Below, piece by piece: positions 42,624 through 52,149 of a stretch of 64,000 nt of DNA. Positions within the stretch are counted from its first letter, which is position 1. Each line of letters opens with the position of its first letter. The stretch comes from Streptomyces sp. YS415 (GTDB lineage Bacteria; Actinomycetota; Actinomycetes; Streptomycetales; Streptomycetaceae), in the NCBI RefSeq assembly GCF_023544665.1, contig NZ_JAMJFL010000009.1, positions 186,001 to 250,000 on the forward strand, written 5' to 3'. Under the pieces are notes generated by a model, which saw only the letters and a program-made list of their open reading frames with translations, had not been told where the DNA came from and made no database searches. Made by a program: the position numbers and the translations under genes.

Positions 42624-43454
42624 TCAGCGGCTGCCGAGCTGCTGCCGCACGGCGCGCGGGCGGTTGGTGATGATGGCGTCCACGCCGAGCTCCGCGCAGA
42701 GATCGACATCGGCCGGCTCGTTCACGGTCCAGACGTGCACCTGGTGACCGGCGCGCTTGAGGCGCTCGACGTACGTGGGGTGATTGCGCACGATCCGGAT
42801 CGACGGGCCCGCGATCCGTACCCCCGCCGGCAGCCGTCCGTCGCGCAGCCGGGGCGAGACGAACTGCATCAGATAGACCGTCGGCAGCGTCGGCGAGGAG
42901 GCGCGCACACGGTGCAGCGAGCGGGCCGAGAAGCTCATCACCCGGACCGTGGAGTCGTCGGCGGAGGCCGGGGAGTCCAGGCCGAACCGCTTCAGCAGGT
43001 GCAGCAGCCGCTCCTCGACCTGGCCCGCCCAGCGGGTGGGGTGCTTGGTCTCGATGGCCAGTTCCACCGGGCGCCCGGCGTCGGCGACCAGTTCCAGCAG
43101 GCGCTCCAGGGTGAGGACGGAGGTGTCCTGCGGGTCCTCCGGGCGGACCTCCCAGTCCGGCTCCTCGTCCCGGTTGCGCCAGGTCTCGCCTCTCTTCCAG
43201 GAGCCGAAGTCCAGCGCGGCGAGGTCGGCGAGCTCCAGGGCGGAGACCGCGCCGCGGCCGTTGGAGGTGCGGTTGACGCGGCGGTCGTGGACGCAGACGA
43301 GGTGGCCGTCCGCGGTGAGGCGGACATCGCACTCCAGGGCGTCCGCCCCGTCCTCGATGGCCTTCCGGTACGCGGCGAGGGTGTGTTCGGGCGCGTCCTC
43401 GGACGCTCCGCGGTGGGCGACGACTTGGGGCGTGGGCCGGCGTGCGTGGGTCAC
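42624..43454 (-). CDS. Glycerophosphodiester phosphodiesterase
   Basis: The 276-residue enzyme cleaves glycerophosphodiesters to glycerol-3-phosphate and an alcohol. It shows VVAHRGASEDAPEHTLAAY, GADALECDVRLTADGHLVCVHD and, near the end, VWTVNEPADVDLCAELGVDAIITNRP. The metal-binding Glu and Asp (ECD) and the catalytic His in HRG and HD are present. No signal peptide is seen, so it is likely cytoplasmic. The GTG at 43454 was chosen, and the ORF extends further upstream without coding character. Confidence 0.93.
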   Translation of the reverse strand: MTHARRPTPQVVAHRGASEDAPEHTLAAYRKAIEDGADALECDVRLTADGHLVCVHDRRVNRTSNGRGAVSALELADLAALDFGSWKRGETWRNRDEEPDWEVRPEDPQDTSVLTLERLLELVADAGRPVELAIETKHPTRWAGQVEERLLHLLKRFGLDSPASADDSTVRVMSFSARSLHRVRASSPTLPTVYLMQFVSPRLRDGRLPAGVRIAGPSIRIVRNHPTYVERLKRAGHQVHVWTVNEPADVDLCAELGVDAIITNRPRAVRQQLGSR

Positions 43455-43710
43455 CGCGTCATGGTGCCACCGAGAGGGGGTAGGCGTGTCGACGGAGAAG
43501 CTGGGATGTGTCCTTTTCGTCGTACATGACCTATATAAAGAATGGTCGCGGACCCACAGGCACCGCTTATGGTGCTCTGACGGCCCGTGGGAAAAGCTGA
43601 CGGCATACAAAAAGACCTGCACAGCTGAAGCGCACCGGGCCGTCGACACACGTGAACGGGCGTAACCGAGTGCGACCGACAACGACAGCCGTGGATCGAG
43701 GAGAAAAGCT

Positions 43711-45195
43711 GTGAGCACCGAGAACGAGGGCGCCGCGGTACCCCCGGCCCCGTCCGCACCCCCCGTGCCGGTGGACGCTCCCGCTGCTCCGGAGCCGCAG
43801 GGCCACCCGGCTCCCGACACCGGCGCCCCGACCACCCCGCTCCCGCCGGTGCCGCACAGCGCGCCGCCCGCGGGCGCCGCGGGACCGGAGCCGACACAGG
43901 CACAGGGCATCCCGGCGGCGCCGCAGGGCCCGTCGGCACCGGACGCGTCCTGGCCGCCCCCCGCCCCGGCGGCCCCCGCCTACGCCCACGCCCACCCCGG
44001 CCCGGACCCCGCCTCCGGCGGCGGCGCGGGATCGGGCACGGTCTGGGGCGCGGCGTACCAGCAGCCGGCGCCCGCGCCGAAGTCCGGCCGGCGCGGTGGC
44101 CTGATGGCCGCGGTCCTGATCGCCGCGCTGGTCGCCGGCGGTCTCGGCGGCGGGCTCGGCTACACCCTGGCCAAGGACGACACGAACTCCTCGACGACCG
44201 TCGCGGCCTCCGACACCGGCGGCGACGTCAAGCGCGACGCGGGCACCATCGCGGGCGTGGCCCAGAAGGCGCTGCCCAGCACCGTCACCATCGAGGCGGC
44301 GAGCAGCAGCGGCGAGGGCGGCACCGGCACCGGGTTCGTCTTCGACACCGAGGGCCACATCGTCACCAACAACCACGTGGTGGCCGAGGCCGTCGACGGC
44401 GGCAAGCTGACGGCGACCTTCCCGGACGGCAAGAAGTACGACGCGGAGGTCGTGGGCAACGCCCAGGGCTACGACGTAGCGGTCATCAAGCTCAAGAACG
44501 CCCCCTCGGGACTGAAGCCGCTCACCCTCGGCAACTCCGACAAGGTGGCGGTGGGTGACTCGACCATCGCGATCGGCGCGCCCTTCGGCCTGTCCAACAC
44601 GGTGACGACGGGCATCATCAGCGCCAAGAACCGCCCGGTGGCCTCCAGCGACGGCACCGGCAGCAACGCCTCCTACATGAGCGCCCTGCAGACGGACGCG
44701 TCGATCAACCCGGGCAACTCCGGCGGCCCGCTGCTGGACGCCCAGGGCAATGTGATCGGCATCAACTCGGCGATCCAGTCGGCGGGCAGTGGCCTGGGCG
44801 GCACCAGCCAGTCCGGCTCCATCGGCCTGGGCTTCGCCATCCCGATCAACCAGGCGAAGGTCGTCGCCCAGCAGCTGATCAAGACCGGCAAGCCGGTGTA
44901 CGCCAAGATCGGCGCCTCCGTCTCGCTGGAGGAGGGCACGGGCGGCGCGAAGATCACCGAGCAGGGCGCGAGCGGCTCGGACGCGGTGGAGCCGGGCGGC
45001 CCCGCGGCCGACGCGGGCCTCAAGCCCGGGGACGTCATCACCAAGCTCGACGACCGCGTGATCGACTCCGGCCCCACCCTGATCGGCGAGATCTGGACCC
45101 ACCAGCCCGGTGACAAGGTCGAGATCACCTACGAACGCGACGGCAAGACCCGTACGGTCGAACTGACCCTGGGCTCCCGGGTCGGCGACAGCTGA
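43711..45195 (+). CDS. Membrane-anchored HtrA/DegP-like serine protease
   Basis: The 494-residue protein has a Pro/Ala-rich cytoplasmic N-terminus (1-130) and one membrane helix at about 132-155. A trypsin-like domain follows with the triad TNNHVVAE (His), YDVAVIKL (Asp) and GNSGGPLL (Ser). A PDZ domain at about 390-480 includes GGPAADAGLKPGDVITKL. It degrades or refolds damaged exported proteins. The GTG at 43711 follows GAGGAG. The 256-base leader contains AT-rich CTATATAAAG, a possible promoter element. Confidence 0.93.
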   Translation: MSTENEGAAVPPAPSAPPVPVDAPAAPEPQGHPAPDTGAPTTPLPPVPHSAPPAGAAGPEPTQAQGIPAAPQGPSAPDASWPPPAPAAPAYAHAHPGPDPASGGGAGSGTVWGAAYQQPAPAPKSGRRGGLMAAVLIAALVAGGLGGGLGYTLAKDDTNSSTTVAASDTGGDVKRDAGTIAGVAQKALPSTVTIEAASSSGEGGTGTGFVFDTEGHIVTNNHVVAEAVDGGKLTATFPDGKKYDAEVVGNAQGYDVAVIKLKNAPSGLKPLTLGNSDKVAVGDSTIAIGAPFGLSNTVTTGIISAKNRPVASSDGTGSNASYMSALQTDASINPGNSGGPLLDAQGNVIGINSAIQSAGSGLGGTSQSGSIGLGFAIPINQAKVVAQQLIKTGKPVYAKIGASVSLEEGTGGAKITEQGASGSDAVEPGGPAADAGLKPGDVITKLDDRVIDSGPTLIGEIWTHQPGDKVEITYERDGKTRTVELTLGSRVGDS

Positions 45196-45229
45196 CACCC
45201 CCGCCGCCGGGCCCACCCGTTACTCTTGT

Positions 45230-45256
45230 CCCGCGCCGGATCAACACCGGCGCGGG
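45230..45256. terminator. Perfect hairpin abutting tRNA-Ser
   Basis: CCCGCGCCGG (45230-45239) pairs with CCGGCGCGGG (45247-45256) around ATCAACA. The right arm's last base is the first base of the tRNA. It lies 35 bases after the protease stop and could terminate that gene or separate it from the tRNA. Confidence 0.65.
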
Positions 45257-45342
45257 GAGGCGTGCCCGAGCGGCCTAAGGGAACGGTCTTGAAAACCGTC
45301 GTGGCAGCGATGTCACCGTGGGTTCAAATCCCACCGCCTCCG
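45256..45342 (+). tRNA. tRNA-Ser (anticodon TGA)
   Basis: The type II tRNA shows acceptor arms GGAGGCG/CGCCTCC, anticodon stem ACGGT/ACCGT with loop CTTGAAA (TGA), a long variable arm and T arm GTGGG-TTCAAAT-CCCAC. Discriminator G is at 45342 and CCA is encoded at 45343-45345. It reads UCN codons. Confidence 0.93.
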
Positions 45343-45395
45343 CCACCGAGGGGGGCCGCCGGACACCGGCGGCCCCCCTCGTGCGTGCACCGCCC

Positions 45396-46265
45396 TCACG
45401 CCCCGTGTCCCGTCATCCGGGCCGCCGAGGCGATCGTCGCCCGGGCCTCCCGTTCGGTCAGGCCCGTGTCGAGGGCCGCTTCGACCAGGGGGGCGACCAG
45501 GGCGGGGCCGATGCCGTCCTCGTAGGCGCGGCAGGCCGCCCAGAACAGGCGGGTGTTGCGTTGCCCCTCGTGCGCGGCGAGGACGAACTGCACCAGGCCC
45601 CGGCCGTGGTCGCCCGCCGACACCGGCACCGGGTTCTGCGGCGCGCGGGGCGGTGGGAGCAGCAGGCGCAGGAGCGAGGGCGGGCAGGCCGCGGGGGCCA
45701 GGTGGGTGGTGCCCGGCGCCGTGCCGTAGACGCCGTGCTCGGTGCGCGAGCCGGGGCCGACGAGGTAGCCGCCGGCGCCGCGGATGTCGATGCCGGGGGC
45801 CAGCCGGCCGGCCGAGTTGGGGACGACCACGTCCGCGGGGCCGCTGAGCCAGAGATGGCGCCCGCCGCTCGGGGTCAGGACGACCACGGTGTCGGGGATG
45901 GTGAACAGGTGGCGCAGGGCCAGTTCCCGCAGCGCGGCGGAGGAGTCCGTGCCCGACTTGGTGTCGAGGTCGATGCCGATCAGATGGTGGGGCGGGAGGC
46001 CGCACGCGATGCCGTAGCCGGTCGCCCAGGGTGCGGCGGCGAAGAGTGCGCGGATCCGCGCGGGGTCCGTCGAGGCGTCGTAGACACCGTGCCCGAAGCG
46101 GCCGCATTCGCCGTGGCAGGGCGCGGCCAGGGGGTCGTCGCGATGGGGGGAGCGCAGGGCCGGGAGTTTCGTCCGGGACAGGGGGATGACGGCCAGTCCG
46201 CGCTCCGCGGCTGACAGGGCGTGGGCGAGGGCCAGCGTCGTGGCCTGCCGGTCGGTGGTGGCCAT
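45396..46265 (-). CDS. Bifunctional DNA primase/polymerase N-terminal domain protein
   Basis: The 289-residue protein is a prim-pol domain of the archaeal/plasmid primase type. It shows GLAVIPLSRTKLPALRSPHRDDP, WATGYGIACGLPPHHLIGIDLDTK with the catalytic acidic pair, and VVVLTPSGGRHLWLSGP. The C-terminal third is Pro-rich and then has a helical ALVAPLVEAALDTGLTEREARATIASA region common in phage primases. No helicase domain follows. It could act in DNA repair, priming or mobile DNA defence, none of which is shown. Confidence 0.82.
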   Translation of the reverse strand: MATTDRQATTLALAHALSAAERGLAVIPLSRTKLPALRSPHRDDPLAAPCHGECGRFGHGVYDASTDPARIRALFAAAPWATGYGIACGLPPHHLIGIDLDTKSGTDSSAALRELALRHLFTIPDTVVVLTPSGGRHLWLSGPADVVVPNSAGRLAPGIDIRGAGGYLVGPGSRTEHGVYGTAPGTTHLAPAACPPSLLRLLLPPPRAPQNPVPVSAGDHGRGLVQFVLAAHEGQRNTRLFWAACRAYEDGIGPALVAPLVEAALDTGLTEREARATIASAARMTGHGA

Positions 46266-46610
46266 GGACCCATGTTCGTACGCGTGTTCGAAAAAGGGAA
46301 GAGGGTCCGGCCCCCGACGCGCCCGGAAGGCCGGATGACGGCGGAAATGTGCCGGAACGCTTCCCCTCTTGCGGCGCTTGGGGCGGGCTGTCCCTACTGC
46401 CCTGACCTGGGCGGTCCGGGTGGGCAAAGGGGTTTATCGACTTGTCATCACGCTTGAGGGCGAATCGCGGCGTTAGGGGTGGTTCGCCGGGGATTCGGTG
46501 GGCAATTCTGGATTCGCGACGTCGTGCACAACGCCAAGCCGGTGGGCCAACTGCCTTGGCAGGAGCCGTGGTTCACGTGCTTCACGTACTTCACGTTCTG
46601 GAGGAACAAC
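46266..46610. other. Divergent intergenic region with a tandem TTCACGT repeat
   Basis: This 345-bp gap separates the prim-pol gene from the small secreted protein gene. It contains no convincing gene. Next to the secreted-protein gene lies a threefold 9-bp repeat at 46572-46598 and the ribosome binding site GGAGG at 46600-46604. AT-rich stretches around 46430-46450 (GGGGTTTATCGACTTGTCATC) could hold a promoter. Confidence 0.5.
46572..46598 (+). repeat. Three tandem 9-bp TTCACGT repeats
   Basis: TTCACGTGC, TTCACGTAC and TTCACGTTC follow one another without a gap. They end one base before the ribosome binding site of the secreted-protein gene. The repeat lies in the leader mRNA or promoter. 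It could bind a regulator as direct repeats. Confidence 0.55.
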
Positions 46611-46937
46611 ATGGCAAGCATCCGTACCGTCCGCGTCATCGCCGCCGTCTCCGCCCTGCCGCTCGCCGCCGCGCTCTTCGCCGGTGTCGCCTCGGCGGAC
46701 AACGGCGCCATCGCGGACGACGGATCGAGCGCGGCCGTCACCAATGCCTGGCAGGGCATCCTCGGCAGTGGTGTGGGCGGGGCCAACAACGGCAACTCGT
46801 CCACCACCCAGCAGCAGGCGATCGGCTCCGGTGCCTCGAACCAGAGCAACACCGCCCAGGTCGACGGTTCCGCGTTCACGGCCATCAACCAGGGGAACGA
46901 CAACGTGGCCGTCAACTTCACCCCGCTGTGGTGGTGA
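46611..46937 (+). CDS. Small secreted Asn/Gln/Ser-rich protein
   Basis: The 108-residue protein has a clear signal peptide (MASIRTVRVIAAVSALPLAAALFAGVASA). The mature ~79 residues are rich in Gly, Asn, Ser, Gln and Thr and lack Cys. They contain GANNGNSSTTQQQAIGSGASNQSNTAQVDGSAF and end in NFTPLWW. The composition resembles amyloid-forming surface proteins, but it lacks the chaplin motif and does not look like a rodlin. The ATG at 46611 follows GGAGG. Its length and charge suggest a surface or developmental protein. Confidence 0.7.
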   Translation: MASIRTVRVIAAVSALPLAAALFAGVASADNGAIADDGSSAAVTNAWQGILGSGVGGANNGNSSTTQQQAIGSGASNQSNTAQVDGSAFTAINQGNDNVAVNFTPLWW

Positions 46938-47114
46938 GCTGAGGGCCGGCGTTCACGCCGCCGGTCCCGGTCTCCCGAGTGGTGTGCATGGGGTGTGACA
47001 CGTCCGCGCGGCGGTGCTACGGCACCGCCGCGCAGGCGTTTGTGCCCGGCATGCGCGGTCTTGACTCCCCATCAGATCTGACGGACAGTCAGAAACGTGA
47101 GAGGGGAGGGAGTC

Positions 47115-48008
47115 GTGCGCACCGAAGCAGACCTGACCGAGCGGCTCAAGGCCTTCGAGGGCCGGCCCGCCGCCACCCGGGCCACCGGCAAGGACCCCGT
47201 CAACCTGCCCATGATCCGCCACTGGTGCGAGGCCCTCGGCGACACGAACCCGGCCTACTCGGGCCCCGACGCCATCGCCCCGCCCACCATGCTCCAGGCG
47301 TGGACGATGGGCGGCCTCCTCGGTCACACGGGCCGTTCGGCGGCCTACGACGACCTGCTCGGCCTGCTCGACGCGACGGGCTGCACCTCCGTCGTCGCCA
47401 CCGACTGCGAGCAGGAGTACCTGCGCCCCCTGCGCCCCGGCGACGAGATCACCTTCGACACCGTGATCGAGACCGTCTCGGACCGCAAGACCACCAGGCT
47501 CGGCACCGGCCACTTCGTCACCACCCGCACCGACATCCGGGTCGGCCCCGACCTGGTCGGCACCCACCGCTTCCGCATCCTCAAGTACGCCCCCGCCCGA
47601 CAGGCCGAGAAGCCCCCGCGCCCCCGCCCGGTCGTCAACCGCGACAACGCCGGCTTCTGGGAGGGCGTCCGGCAGCACCGGCTCCTCCTCCAGCGCTGCA
47701 CCGCCTGCGCCACCCCCCGTCACCCCTGGCTCCCCGGCTGCAACGCCTGCGGCAGCCTCGACTGGGACACCGTGGAGGCGAGCGGCGAGGGGACGGTGTA
47801 CTCGTACGTCGTCATGCACCACCCGCCCTTCCCGGCCTTCGCCCCGCCCTACGCCGTCGCCCTGATCGAGCTGCCGGAGGGGGTGCGGATGCTCGGGAAC
47901 GTGGCCGGGGTGCCGTACGACAAGGTGCGGATCGGGCTGCCGGTCCGGGTCGAGTTCCGGGCCCACGACGAGGAGCTGACCCTTCCGGTATGGCGGGTGG
48001 CCGCATGA
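47115..48008 (+). CDS. MaoC-like N-terminal and DUF35 OB-fold protein (ChsH2-like)
   Basis: The 297-residue protein has a hot-dog MaoC-like N-terminal domain (about 1-155) and a C-terminal DUF35 zinc-ribbon/OB fold (about 170-297). The zinc ribbon reads RCTACATPRHPWLPGCNACG with two CxxC pairs. In mycobacteria ChsH2 of this design pairs with ChsH1 as an enoyl-CoA hydratase, and its DUF35 domain binds the aldolase Ltp2. The catalytic hot-dog residues look degenerate, as in ChsH2. The GTG at 47115 follows GGGAGGGA. The next gene overlaps it by 4 bases (ATGA). Confidence 0.88.
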   Translation: MRTEADLTERLKAFEGRPAATRATGKDPVNLPMIRHWCEALGDTNPAYSGPDAIAPPTMLQAWTMGGLLGHTGRSAAYDDLLGLLDATGCTSVVATDCEQEYLRPLRPGDEITFDTVIETVSDRKTTRLGTGHFVTTRTDIRVGPDLVGTHRFRILKYAPARQAEKPPRPRPVVNRDNAGFWEGVRQHRLLLQRCTACATPRHPWLPGCNACGSLDWDTVEASGEGTVYSYVVMHHPPFPAFAPPYAVALIELPEGVRMLGNVAGVPYDKVRIGLPVRVEFRAHDEELTLPVWRVAA

Positions 48009-48394
48009 GGGCCGGTGCGGAACTGCCGCCGCTGACCGTCCCCGTCACCCGCACCCTGATCGTCGCCGGAGCCATCGCGTCGCGCGACTACCAGGACGTC
48101 CACCACGACCCGGAACTCGCCCGGCGGAAGGGCTCCCCGGACATCTTCATGAACATCCTCACCACCAACGGCCTGGTCGGCCGCTACCTCACCGACCACT
48201 TCGGCCCCACGGCCGTGCTCCGCACGCTCTCCATCCGCCTCGGCGCCCCCAACCACCCCGGCGACACCCTGGTGCTGACCGGCCGCGTCGAGGAAGTCGA
48301 CGGCGACACGGCCACCGTGCGCGTCGTCGGGACGAACAGCCTCGGCGCCCATGTGACCGGCACGGCCACCGTCACGCTCGGAGCCGCCCCGTGA
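48005..48394 (+). CDS. MaoC-family hot-dog hydratase (ChsH1-like)
   Basis: The 129-residue protein is a single hot-dog domain with the R-hydratase motif DYQDVHHDPELARRKGSPD, containing the catalytic Asp and His. Its size matches ChsH1. Together with ChsH2 it should hydrate an enoyl-CoA thioester. It overlaps the previous gene by ATGA and the next by GTGA, so all three are translationally coupled and probably form one complex. Confidence 0.88.
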   Translation: MRAGAELPPLTVPVTRTLIVAGAIASRDYQDVHHDPELARRKGSPDIFMNILTTNGLVGRYLTDHFGPTAVLRTLSIRLGAPNHPGDTLVLTGRVEEVDGDTATVRVVGTNSLGAHVTGTATVTLGAAP

Positions 48395-49530
48395 GCGCGG
48401 CGATCGCCGGGATCGGGGCGACGGAGTTCTCCAAGGACTCCGGCCGCAGTGAGCTGCGGCTGGCCGTGGAGGCGGTGCGGGCGGCGCTGGACGACGCGGG
48501 GCTGACCCCCGGCGACGTGGACGGGATGGTCACCTTCACCATGGACACCAGCCCGGAGATCACCGTGGCCCAGGCGGCCGGCATGGGCGAGCTGTCCTTC
48601 TTCTCCCGCGTCCACTACGGCGGCGGCGCCGCCTGCGCCACCGTCCAGCAGGCCGTGCTCGCGGTGACGGCCGGGGTGGCCGAGGTGGTCGTCTGCTACC
48701 GCGCCTTCAACGAGCGCTCGGGCCGCCGCTTCGGCTCCGGCGTGCAGCGGCGCGAGCCGTCGGCGGAGGGCGCCGCGCTGGGCTGGGCGCTGCCGTTCGG
48801 CCTGCTCACCCCGGCGTCCTGGGTGGCGATGGCGGCCCAGCGCTATCTGCACACCTACGGCCTGACCCCCGAGGCCGCCTTCGGCCCCGTCGCCGTCACG
48901 GCCCGCCGGCACGCGGCCACCAACCCGGCCGCCTGGTTCCACGGCCGCCCCATCACCCTCGCCGACCACGCCGCCTCCCGCTGGATCGCCGAGCCGTTGC
49001 GCCTGCTGGACTGCTGCCAGGAGACGGACGGCGGCCAGGCGGTCGTCGTCACCTCCCTGGAACGCGCCCGCGACCTCCCCCACCCGCCGGTGGTGGTCGC
49101 CGCGGCCGCGCAGGGCGCCTCCCGGGGCCAGGAGCAGATGACCGGCTTCCACACCGGCGACCTCACCGGCCTCGCCGAGTCGGCGGTCGTGGCCCGCCGG
49201 CTGTGGCTCACGACGGGACTCACCCCCGCCGACATCGACGTGGGGATCCTCTACGACCACTTCACCCCGTTCGTGCTCATGCAACTGGAGGAGTACGGGT
49301 TCTGCGCCCGCGGCGAGGCGGCGCACTTCGTGGCGGAGGGCCGGCTGCCGCTCAACACCCACGGCGGTCAGCTCGGCGAGGCGTACCTCCATGGGATGAA
49401 CGGCATCGCGGAGGGCGTACGCCAGATCCGGGGCACTTCGGTGAACCAGGTCCCCGGGGCGGCCCGGGTGCTGGTGACGGCGGGGACGGGGGTGCCGACC
49501 TCGGGCCTGCTGCTGACGGCGGACGGATGA
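48391..49530 (+). CDS. Thiolase-like lipid-transfer protein (Ltp2-like aldolase)
   Basis: The 379-residue protein has a thiolase fold without the typical catalytic Cys signature. It contains GIGATEFSKDSGR at the N-terminus, YDHFTPFVLMQLEEYGF and NTHGGQLGEAYLHGMNGIAEGVRQIRG. This matches the non-condensing lipid-transfer group. Mycobacterial Ltp2 cleaves a steroid side-chain beta-hydroxyacyl-CoA by retro-aldol reaction and needs the ChsH2 DUF35 domain. Its coupling to both ChsH genes makes that reaction type likely here. The natural substrate is not known. Confidence 0.88.
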   Translation: MSAAIAGIGATEFSKDSGRSELRLAVEAVRAALDDAGLTPGDVDGMVTFTMDTSPEITVAQAAGMGELSFFSRVHYGGGAACATVQQAVLAVTAGVAEVVVCYRAFNERSGRRFGSGVQRREPSAEGAALGWALPFGLLTPASWVAMAAQRYLHTYGLTPEAAFGPVAVTARRHAATNPAAWFHGRPITLADHAASRWIAEPLRLLDCCQETDGGQAVVVTSLERARDLPHPPVVVAAAAQGASRGQEQMTGFHTGDLTGLAESAVVARRLWLTTGLTPADIDVGILYDHFTPFVLMQLEEYGFCARGEAAHFVAEGRLPLNTHGGQLGEAYLHGMNGIAEGVRQIRGTSVNQVPGAARVLVTAGTGVPTSGLLLTADG

Positions 49531-49723
49531 CGGCGGCGGGCGGTGGACGACGGCGACAGCCGACGGCGTACGGAGGTCCCCTGGGGGTCATCCCGGAGTA
49601 GCCCTCGCCCTCTCGTCCACCCTCAGGAGGTGGAGCTGACCCCACCCCTACAACCTGAGGCGGACTCTGCTTCGGGACCTCCGGCCGATGAGCGAACCTG
49701 GTGCCCGCTCCTAGCGTGGAGCC

Positions 49724-50281
49724 ATGACCACTCCCGTCTGCACACGCGCTTCGAACGCCGCCGCACCCAGGGCGCAGACCCTTCCGTACCCGTCGTTCTC
49801 GTCGTACGTGCGGGCCCGCCAGCCGGTGCTGCTGCGTACCGCCAGGTCGCTGACCGCGAACCCGTGCGACGCGGAGGATCTGCTCCAGACCGCGCTGACC
49901 AAGACGTATGTCGCCTGGGAGCGCATCGAGGACCACCGCGCGCTCGACGGCTATGTGCGCCGGGCGCTGGTGAACACGCGCACCTCGCAGTGGCGCAAGA
50001 GAAAGGTCGACGAGTTCGCGACCGACGAGCTGCCCGAGCCGGAGCCCTGCCCGAGCGGCTCCGACCCGGCCGAGCAGCAGGCGCTGCACGACGCGATGTG
50101 GCGGGCGATCATGAAGCTGCCGGCCCGGCAGCGGGCGATGGTCGTCCTCAGGTACTACGAGGACCTCAGCGAGGCCCAGACGGCCGAGGTGCTCGGCGTG
50201 TCCGTCGGCACCGTGAAGTCGGCGGTGTCCCGGGCGCTCGGCAAGCTGCGCGAGGACCCCGGACTGGCCCTGTCGCGTTAG
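49724..50281 (+). CDS. SigE-family ECF RNA polymerase sigma factor
   Basis: The 185-residue protein has sigma region 2 (about 25-90: FSSYVRARQPVLLRTARSLTANPCDAEDLLQTALTKTY) and region 4 (about 120-175: LPARQRAMVVLRYYEDLSEAQTAEVLGVSVGTVKSAVSRAL). It belongs to the small SigE-type ECF class common in Streptomyces. No anti-sigma factor gene follows. The downstream neighbour is an acyl-CoA ligase gene 130 bases away. The ATG at 49724 follows GTGGAG. Confidence 0.9.
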   Translation: MTTPVCTRASNAAAPRAQTLPYPSFSSYVRARQPVLLRTARSLTANPCDAEDLLQTALTKTYVAWERIEDHRALDGYVRRALVNTRTSQWRKRKVDEFATDELPEPEPCPSGSDPAEQQALHDAMWRAIMKLPARQRAMVVLRYYEDLSEAQTAEVLGVSVGTVKSAVSRALGKLREDPGLALSR

Positions 50282-50410
50282 CGTCATCCTTTGGTGAGCG
50301 CAACGTGATGTGATCGATCACCCTCCCCTAGTGACATACCACGCGGTATGCGCGCAGAATCTCGGCAACCCGTACCACCGCGTAGGCAATGCCGCCCCGG
50401 GAGGACCACC

Positions 50411-52053
<1,643 letters not shown>

Positions 52054-52066
<13 letters not shown>

Positions 52067-52091
52067 CCCGGATCTGACCCGGATCTGACCC
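52054..52091 (+). repeat. Tandem 11-bp repeat across the acyl-CoA ligase stop codon
   Basis: The unit GACCCGGATCT occurs three times in a row and then GACCC again, at 52054-52091. The first copy spans the end of the coding sequence and each copy recreates the TGA stop. It looks like slippage or duplication of the gene end. Confidence 0.8.
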
Positions 52092-52101
52092 ACGATCGAA
52101 C

Positions 52102-52129
52102 AGAGCCCCCGGCAACGGCCGGGGGCTCT
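52102..52129. terminator. Strong terminator between convergent genes
   Basis: AGAGCCCCCGGC (52102-52113) pairs with GCCGGGGGCTCT (52118-52129) around AACG. The 12-bp stem with a 4-base loop lies between the ends of the acyl-CoA ligase gene and the convergent PAS gene, so it can serve both. Confidence 0.85.
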
Positions 52130-52149
52130 GGTGTGCGTGCGTACGGCGG

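Noticed and set aside
46572..46598. TTCACGTG repeat as parS
   Set aside because: The half-site TTCACGTG is not followed by AAAC, so it is a direct repeat and not the parS palindrome.
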